Assembly: GCF_051106095.1 (NCBI RefSeq)
Contig: NC_135787.1
Coordinates: forward strand, 172,693,001-172,757,000
Direction of reading: 5' to 3'
DNA from: Pogona vitticeps
Lineage: Eukaryota > Chordata > Lepidosauria > Squamata > Agamidae
DNA: 64,000 bases
Under the pieces are notes generated by a model. It worked only from the letters and a program-made list of their open reading frames with translations, ran no database searches and was not told the DNA's origin. The translations under genes and the position numbers were made by a program. Positions 56,201 through 64,000 of the stretch are shown piece by piece (position 1 is the stretch's first letter; each line of letters opens with the position of its first letter).

Positions 56201-57362
56201 TTGGGAAAAGGAATTAATTACAACAAATGAGTTGTTTCTACTTGGCTATTTACAGATTCTCTTTACCCATCAATAGTGGGTTCCCCCACCTTTGAAAGCA
56301 GATCTTCAGGCCCGTGAATAATTTCAGAGCCTCCTAAGCACTCAGTATAGTACATATCTTATTGTTTGTCCCAAATAGAGTAGACCCATTGAGTCAACAG
56401 GATTTATATCAGTGTTGACTTACTATTTAGCAATTGCATTAATGGCTCTACTCTGTAGTTGAGACTAGGAACAGGATACTGGCTTTTAAAGGGGGGGAGC
56501 TCTATGTTTATCTGGCATGCCTCACATTTGCACTGGGCTGGAAGAAAATTATGAACGGCAAAGCATTCCAGAAGGGCGGAGGTAAAAAGAGGAAATTCAA
56601 CTAGTGAGAAAACTCAAAGCAGCTCAGCACCCTAGCAGAGGAAGTTATCAAAATAAAAGAGGGTAGACCTCTCCAAAGAATTTTACAGCATTTTTGCCTT
56701 ACAGTTTTATTTGCTTCCTGTGGAAGGATTTGGCACCTTAGATGTTTTTAAGTAAGCTGTCTTCAGATCTCCTGCCTCTTTTGCTTCCCTTTGCCATCTC
56801 AGCAGATAGTTGTGATACCATTTAAAAATCAGACGATAAATTTAAATCATTTATCCCCTAGCTGGCATTTGTAGCATGGAGGTGACAGCACTTTAAATGA
56901 AAGCCTGCAAATAGAAAAAGCCCATGTGTTTAGCTTAATAAAATGTTCCTTTCCGCAGGTTTATGTTTATATTAAAACTCATCAGCACCAGTATGAACAT
57001 GTGTGCCTCCCCAACAATGAAAACTATTGTGCAGGAAAAGAGATTGTCCATCACATCAATCCAGAATGCAAGAATACGCAACATCACTGGGGAATCTGAC
57101 TTTGAAAGGGGAGTTGAGAGTTTTATTCATTTTAAACAACTTTGAAGGCACAATCTTCCCTGCATCTGGACTCACAAAGAGAGGGGGGGTGGAACAGCAT
57201 GTATGTTATCAGGAATGCAGTAAACATTACAACTTACAGTAATGTATCCTCACACAGCAGGAGATGACACTGACATGGTTTTGATCCTACAGCAGCCACC
57301 ACTGCTATAATAAGGCACAGGAGGAAGTGTTGTGGGAGTAGTGGAATAAATATAAGCAACAA

Positions 57363-57600
57363 AACAAAAGCAAAAAGCAAAGTGTGCTGCTTATATAGCG
57401 CCCCTTGGCACTTAAAGCACTCTTTGGCCAGTTTGCAATTTTATTATGTGGGCTACATATTGCCCGCCTGCCCCAAGAGTTGGGTACTTAATGGACCAAC
57501 CTCAGGAGGATGGAAGGCTGAGTGAACCTGGAGCCCGTCATGAGCAGACTGCTGCACTCCAATTTAACCACAGTGCCACAAAGCACCTACAGTATGTTGT
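57363..57600. mobile_element. Interspersed repeat, LINE- or SINE-related
   Basis: cttatatagcgccccttggc, cttaaagcactctttggcca, gaggatggaaggctgagtga. A familiar squamate repeat pattern whose family I cannot name securely. Confidence 0.5.
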
Positions 57601-58224
57601 ATCCAATCTACTCCCCCTACTTTGGGCAGAGAAACTATTCTGCAGGCTCTTGACACAGGAGCCAGGCAATAACCCTGTATTCCTAATGCCTATGAGGACC
57701 TGAATCATGTTTTCACAGAGAAGGAAGCAGAATTGGATGCAACTTCTTTATGGATCTTCCCAGAAATCTTTTTCAGTGCTAGAATGAGATCTGGTGGGGC
57801 TGATTGGACAGACAGACAAAAAGACAGAAGACGGGAGAGTTGTCCTAAGCCCTATGCAGCCTCAAGTCACTGAAACCTTCTCATGAAGAACATGAAGGCT
57901 TGAAGTAGAAGCTGTAAGCACATTCAGCTCAGTGTACCTAAAGTGCCTACGCAATTGGAAGCCCTGATAAGGCAAAGCCCCAGATCACACAGGTACTGCA
58001 AGAGGACTGAGCCAAATAGTTTACAATCCCCCCTGCAGACCTTTGTGTTATGAAGATCTCCTTGGCTTCCAGGCGGGAATATGATGTAGGAGTTGGTCTT
58101 CCAAGCATGACTCTTTCCCCAGCCCCTTTTTAGTCTCCTACGTGGCTTCAGGCATAATGCCTCAACAGGGCTCTAAATGTTAGGAAGTGGGAGGAGATGC
58201 CACACACATGGAGAAAATGCATAT

Positions 58225-58322
58225 AAATATGTATTTTGGGGATTTTTTTATTTCATATTTTCAGGCAGTGGTTAAGTGAACCTGTAGATGCTGATCCAGC
58301 GGTTAGGATGGTGCTACAGTAG
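58225..58322. mobile_element. Right-end fragment of Tigger-like MITE
   Basis: tattttggggattttttt...tattttcaggcagtgg...aagtgaacctgtagatgctgatcc matches the right half of 5350-5708 and 16449-16808. Confidence 0.5.
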
Positions 58323-58679
58323 TTCTCTTCTAAATCCTACCTACACACGTTGAAGACAGTGAAAGATAAGAACCAGCTGAGAACCATGGCAGAGTCAGGA
58401 AGAAATGGACAATGGAATATGAAGTAGAGGGAGAGCAATTGGTGCAAAAATTAAGATGAGAATGGATATTCCAAGGTAATTATCAGAGAATGTTGCTTCT
58501 GTGCCAATAACAAGACAAGAGCTAAATGTCAAGTTTTGGTTGGAGTAATCCATATACATTTCATCACCTGCCTCTCAATTACGCTTGGACTTCCCATTTC
58601 TTTCTCATCTTAAAGCACCGAGATACTCTTAAAGAGTCCCTGTGTGCCAAGGCTTTCCTGTTTATTTCCATAGTAGGAC

Positions 58680-58930
58680 AGAAGTAGGACAGTTCGGTCT
58701 GGTGACAACCTCTCCCAATTTGAAGAGACCCTTGTCCAGCAGACCGAGGCAAAGAGGCAGTCCTGAAAGCTGCAAAATCAGTGACCTGGACCGGGGACAG
58801 ACTGCATTTGTCTTCATTGTGGAAGGGATTGTCACTCTTGAATTGGCCTTCTCAGCCACACTAGACACTGTTCCAAGTCCTCCATTCAGAGCACGTTACT
58901 ATAGTCTTTCGAGACTGAAGGATGCCTAAT
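58680..58930 (+). mobile_element. LINE-derived fragment with zinc-finger-like end
   Basis: One frame reads CICLHCGRDCHS, then IGLLSHTRHC, a C2H2-like end seen in some R4/RTE-group LINE proteins, and the DNA ends tttcgagactgaaggatgcc. Family assignment is a guess. Confidence 0.4.
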
Positions 58931-60429
58931 CTAGGACAGAAGCACAGACCTGCCCCCTACTGTTCCATACTGTAGTGTGTCATGCAGCAAACACATTTGC
59001 CATTTGTGTCTCTTGGGCTTAGGGCTGTCCTCAAAATAGACAATACTCTGCTAAAGGGTGTATTTGGTGCCCCACTCCCACTGTCAGCTTTAGAGGGTCA
59101 TCCATAGGGCTTATGGGCATGCGGTGGGCTTGATGTTGAGGGACCTGCTGTTGTGTTCTATAAAGAATCAAGCAGGTGTGTACAAAGCTTGTGGCTACAA
59201 TATGAAAATTATTGTACACGCAAGAATACGAACATTCTCACTTGCATATTTCCCTCGTGCTCAAATCAAACAGATCTATAGGTATCCTTTATTTTATCTT
59301 ACATGGGATTGACATGTGCTTCTCCCAATTTGAAATGTCTTCTGACATAAATTTTATTTTATTTTTGGCTTCCTGGGGCTTAGCTTCACAGCTTTTCTGG
59401 TTATAGGCTGCTGCTGGCATTCTCTATTGCTCATTCAGGAAGAATTCTTCCCTTAAGGCCTGGCCTTGCGCTACTCATATGTTTTTCCCTGTGGTAACTG
59501 TCATATAAAATTACTTTACATTGGCATCTTCTCTGGAAATCACAGGTGGCACTCCCTGCTTTCTTTCCTGGCACACCTGGACTTCTGAGAAGAACAGATT
59601 ACCTGCATTGCCACAGAATCACATCTTAAAAAGCCTTCCCAGATACTTCACTCCTTACAACAAAGTCTGCAACCAGTGCTACTCACACTAGGCCAATCCA
59701 ATGTCTGCCCAATCAAATTCATCTCTATTGCTGCCTAGATATAAAGAAAGATTTTACTCGACTATGATGGATTTAGACTCCCTTACAGTTTTGCCTACAG
59801 GCCAATCTAACAATCAACCTCCTCTCCTAGCTTCCAAAGGACGCATTTCACAGACAGCTTAAATATGTTCAATAAAATGAAATTCATTTAACTGATTATT
59901 TATCAGATTTAACACACACCTATGCTTTAAGCAATCACTTAAGCTTCAAATTAGCATCTATTTGTTTCACATACAACTATGTAAAATAGTTACTGGAGTA
60001 TGCACATTGAAAAAATGTATTTCCTTTCTTTTTTTCACAAGTACCCCTTTTATTTCCTTTTGTTTTTGTGTTTTAAGGGCACCACTACTTCTATTTAACA
60101 TGAGGTAAAACCTACAATCCCTCCTCCCCTCAAAAAACAAACAAAAAAGCAAGTAAATGCCAAACATATAATCAAACCCTTCAAGCAAAACTACTAAATT
60201 ATGGAGAGATTTTCTTTCTCCCACAACTTAATGTCTTATCTTCTCTGCTTTGAGTCCCATGCGCAGTAGCAGGCAAACAATCCAAGATGAAGGGCCCAGG
60301 ATGAAGCTCAGCAGTACATAGTATTCCCATCCACAAGAGAGGATCTTGAAGCAAAGGGTGCTTCTCCTCACTGGGTTCCAACCTATTCAGGCCCTTTTAC
60401 AGATTCAAAATTCCTGCTCTCACCCCCCA

Positions 60430-60850
60430 CTAGACATTCTGAGTGGCTGATAACAGCAACCCTGATAACATTATCCCCCCAGGCAGATCACCAGCTGGCG
60501 CATGCTGCTGTTCTCCTCCTCTTTATATGTTTAACCAGTCCCAGCAGGAGTGTGTGCTTCCCTCTGCCTCCTCCTGCAGCCACCCACTCAGACAAGGAAG
60601 TGGGGAAGGGGATTTCTGCAGCACTGCCTTTGAGTGGACAGCTGCTGGAGGAGACAGAGGAGGGAAGTATGTGCTCCTGGCAGGACTGGTTGAACACTCA
60701 AAGAGGAGTAGGAGAGCAGTGCGCGCTGGCTGGTGAGTGGAGATTAAAGCTGGGGGGGGGGACTTTAGGGGAAGGGAACATGTGGCACCTGTGATGCCAG
60801 CCCAATGAACTGGCACAAACCGCCGAACTGAGGTTTGTGCCCATCTTTAG
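60430..60850. mobile_element. Foldback DNA element, copy 2
   Basis: Long imperfect palindrome centred near 60612. The arms (about 60488-60612 and 60612-60736) are complementary enough that both strands translate to near-identical peptides beginning MFNQS. The right flank contains cacaaaccgccgaactgagg / tttgtgcccatc, a possible hAT-type subterminal pair. Related to 46600-46950. Confidence 0.7.
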
Positions 60851-61020
60851 CTGCAAACATTTCACCGACTTCAGTTCCATGCTTGTTAATCCCCAACAAG
60901 ATGCTGGCTCAGGTATGCTTCATCATAAAGTAGGGACTGGAGCTTGGGTTTCTCTTTTCCAAGTCCAGCGCTCTTAACTAATACACCGTTCTGGGTTTTT
61001 CTGATCTGTAGTTACTACAT

Positions 61021-61361
61021 GGACGTGGTGGCGCTGCGGGCTAAACCGCAGAAGCCTGTGCTGCAGGGTCAGAAGACCAAGCAGTCGTAAGATCGAATCC
61101 ACGCGACAGAGTGAGCTCCCGTCGCTTTGTCCCAGCTCCCGCCAACCTAGCGGTTCGAAAGCATGCAAATGCAAGTAGATAAATAGGGACCACTTCGATG
61201 GGAAGGTAACAGCGTTCCGTGTCTAAGTCGCACTGGCCATGTGACCACGGAAGATTGTCTTCAGACAAACGCTGGCTCTATGGCTTGGAAACGGGGATGA
61301 GCACCACCCCCTAAAGTCGAACACGACTGGACAAAAATTGTCAAGGGGAACCTTTACCTTT
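61021..61361 (+). mobile_element. Full-length squamate tRNA-derived SINE (TBXAS1 intron)
   Basis: Starts ggacgtggtggcgctgcggg, includes agcggttcgaaagcatgcaa and cgctggctctatggcttgga, and ends aaggggaacctttaccttt. Flanked by AGTTACTACAT at 61010-61020 and 61362-61372. Recent insertion, plus orientation. Confidence 0.92.
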
Positions 61362-62595
61362 AGTTACTACATAAATGATCCCAAGGCTTACACACTGGTA
61401 GAAAAACAATGTGACAACTAATATCCCTAACTTCCATTATATTTAAATTTGCACTGTATGCAAATGAATGCTATTTGCATACTATGCACATTTGAAATAC
61501 TCAAATCAACTTAACACGGAGGGGGGAGCACAAGTTACTATTTGAGGATCCGTTCTACTAGGCATGTATCTCAGTCTCAGTTTCATCAAAGAGACATTTC
61601 TAACCAAGGATGCTGAAGACTGAACTGGAGACCAAATATACGTCAGGTATGTGTTATATCAATAGGTAAATACCTATCCAATATGCACGCAAAACAAGCA
61701 CACTTATTTTATCTCTTTCAATTTATAAGTATACCTATTTGTGGAACAAAATGAGTGATTGCAATAGAAGAAATAAAATAAAGAACTCTCCATCACAGAG
61801 GATAATTATTATTTACTTTGAAAAGGGGATGCATCGTTTTGAGAAAGCAGTATGAAAACATTACATATCTTGTACTCTGTCACTTTAGCTCGTTTATAAT
61901 GCCTCTTCACTTTTGTATAGCCCTTTTGTCTGAGGTGCTCTAAAGTGTTTCGTAGAGATTCTTATAATTAATAGTCCTCTCCATGCTCACGTCGTTAGGA
62001 ACTATAAAGTACATATTATCTCTGTCTCACACAAGGAGAACTGCCTACATCAAGTGCTTAAATATCAGAAGACTGACTTTAAGCTCTGAGCGTGTAAGAA
62101 CAGAGTTCCCTGGGGTGGCATGAATGTTAAGTTTTGGTGCACGGGAGGATGAAAGTTAGGTCAGATGTTTGAAATGCCTGGCTTAAGTTTGCCCGCAACA
62201 GTTTCACAAGTGGTCTTTCAGACTCACAAATTAAGGAACCTCTCCTGAATCCAAAATAAGTTTACAAGTGTGCCATAAGCTCTGTAACAACCAGGGCCAC
62301 AACTGCCACTGTAAAAATGCCCTAGATCGAGACAGGCAATCTGCCGCTTTCCAGATGTTTTTGAACTGCAACTCCCAGCTTTCACTGTCATTGACTATGT
62401 GGGCCAATTCTGAGGAGAGTAGCAATCCAATAATACTGAAGCAATCACAGGTTGTCTAGTCTGCCCTAGAATGGACACTCATTCTAGGTTAGTCCTAGTG
62501 CCATATCTCAAGGAGCACCACCTCAAATACACAAGGGCCAGTTTTCTTTGCCATTCCCAACAAAGAGCAGATCCACTGAATAACCAATAGTAATA

Positions 62596-62800
62596 ACAGT
62601 GTGCCATCAAGTCAATTCTGACTTACAGTGGCCATTTTAAGGGTTTTCTAGGTAGAGAGTACTCAGAACTGGTTTACCATTCCCTTCTTCTGGGGGCATC
62701 CTAGGACTGTGCAGCTTGCCCAAGGCCAGAGGCTCCTCTTCTGGGATGCACAATAGGGAAATGAAATCCCAATGCAGCATAACTCAGAAAACTATCCAGC
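62596..62800 (-). mobile_element. tRNA-derived SINE fragment
   Basis: gtgccatcaagtcaattctg, gcatcctaggactgtgcagc: same family as 37275-37498, more degraded at the tRNA end. Confidence 0.65.
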
Positions 62801-63889
62801 CAGGCCACTGATCCAACTGCTGAATGATGTCAACACTTATTCATGGAATTCATTAGAACTGCTCAATGGTGTGCCTGACAGGAAGGTGAGAACGTCCAAG
62901 AAGAGCATAAAGGAAGATATCAATTCCTCCTTGGCTTGACAAAGATCAGAGGGCTTACCAAAATTCCTTCCCTGTTTTTCAGGTCAGTTCCCTTAATTCA
63001 GAATTGTCTGAGTTAGGGAATTTGTGGAGAGGAAGGCAAGTGAATCTGAGCCTGAGAAAAGCTCCTCAGTGGAGCTTTACAAATATATTCCCTTTGAAAA
63101 GGAATTAAAATAGGGATCCTCATCTTTCAACATTGTTTCTTCTAGAAAATTCTACCGGGTCCATGTCTCTTGTCCTGTATAAACTGGATCTCTCATTTAT
63201 TTAGATAGAATGAGAAGAAGAAGAAGAGAAGAAAAAGAGCTTGTAAGTGAAACACTCAAGGCAGAATCACTCAAAATGTTAGGAATCACTGCTTAAAAAC
63301 CTGTGGATTTCTGTGGGTCAAACTAGATAATATGCTTAGCTCATATTTAGAAACAGTGTTCCCTTAAATGGTGAAAGACATTGGATTGTCATAGCATGTG
63401 TGTTCTCTTACCTTTAGTGTCTTTCTTTTTAACATGCTTTATACTGGAGCCACTAGAAAGTTAAACACAAGCTTAATTTGCATGTCTGCCCGCCCAGGAT
63501 CCTATTACTGAGGCAGTCACATTTTGGAAGGGAAAATTGGCCTGAGGAATATGCCTTTCCTTTCTTGTTCATCTTAAACACAACTAGGCTGCAATCTTAC
63601 ACATACTTGGAATAAAAGTCAGATTTCAGACAAGTACATTATTTCTGAGTAAACAAATATAGAATCACGCTGTAAATATTGTTTGCTTTATGGAAATATA
63701 CAGGATAAATATTTGAAGTTGGGCTTGCAGAGTTGGTGTATTGCAATACTCTTGGGCCTGTGCCCAAAATTAGCAGAATAAACAATGAAATATCAACGAG
63801 GAAACAGAGATGAGGAGAGTAGGAGGGAGAGACAGAAAGACTGAGACAGTAATTTGGATTATCTCAGACAGAGAAGATTTTAGTTCAAC

Positions 63890-63990
63890 ACCCACCTAGC
63901 CACAAAGTTTATGGTCCTACACCTTTGAACCAATCCTACCTCACAGGTTTGTTGTAAGGATAAAATGTGAGAAGAAGCATGTATTTGGGC
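63890..63990 (+). mobile_element. MIR-like SINE fragment
   Basis: cctacctcacaggtttgttg, taaggataaaatgtgag is the core-to-tail piece of the MIR/CORE SINE group. Confidence 0.45.
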
Positions 63991-64000
63991 ATGAGTTCTC

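Larger units (their letters stand above)
52151..64000. other. Upstream TBXAS1 intron
   Basis: No further TBXAS1 exon was recognised here on the minus strand; I looked for the I-helix AGYE region and the preceding conserved segments. Apart from the repeats listed separately it is AT-rich sequence without supported genes. The stretches 53280-56010, 59000-60420 and 61375-62590 hold nothing I recognise. Confidence 0.5.

Noticed and set aside
58642-58929. 95-codon plus frame as a gene
   Set aside because: It overlaps a repeat-like sequence with a better transposon-type reading in another frame.

Overview
The window is vertebrate nuclear DNA, most likely from a squamate reptile (lizard or snake). 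Two spliced vertebrate genes are recognisable. The rest is packed with transposon families typical of squamates: BovB/RTE, L2- and CR1-like LINEs, non-mammalian L1, tRNA-derived SINEs, and Tigger/mariner-like MITEs with TA target sites. There is no bacterial gene content. Calls rest on reading translations against remembered family sequences; no search was run.

Gene 1 (+ strand) is PARP12, a CCCH zinc-finger/WWE mono-ADP-ribosyltransferase. All 12 coding exons can be placed between 19463 and 41263. Splice phases agree throughout and give a 690-residue protein, against about 700 in human. Gene 2 (- strand) is the 3' part of TBXAS1 (thromboxane A synthase, CYP5A1): its last four coding exons lie between 52150 and 47778, and the rest of the gene should lie beyond position 64000. 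The genes are tail to tail, as I recall for the human PARP12/TBXAS1 pair.

Region by region: 1-400 is left flank. About 400-9301 and 10671-20424 are two copies of one 9-10 kb segment in direct orientation, separated by a 1.4 kb spacer. Each copy carries the same old repeats, a CpG-rich promoter with an interferon-response-like (ISRE) site, and an intact PARP12 exon 1 with a splice donor. The second copy also has an L2-like LINE and a SINE that the first lacks. From 20424 to 41263 are PARP12 introns and exons 2-12; intron 6 holds a large minus-strand L2 with a readable reverse transcriptase. From 41188 onward two MITEs sit back to back. The first entered the PARP12 coding frame and supplies its last 24 codons and stop. 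From 41640 to 47777 is the intergenic space, with a BovB fragment, a 5S-like SINE fragment, MITEs and an unexplained 120-codon minus-strand ORF. From 47778 to 64000 is TBXAS1 and its long introns, including a palindromic element at 60.5 kb that reads as nearly the same protein on both strands.

The points most worth checking are the duplicated promoter/first exon of an interferon-type antiviral gene, the transposon-derived PARP12 C-terminus, and the foldback element family at 46.6 and 60.6 kb. The duplication could also be an assembly artefact made of two haplotypes.
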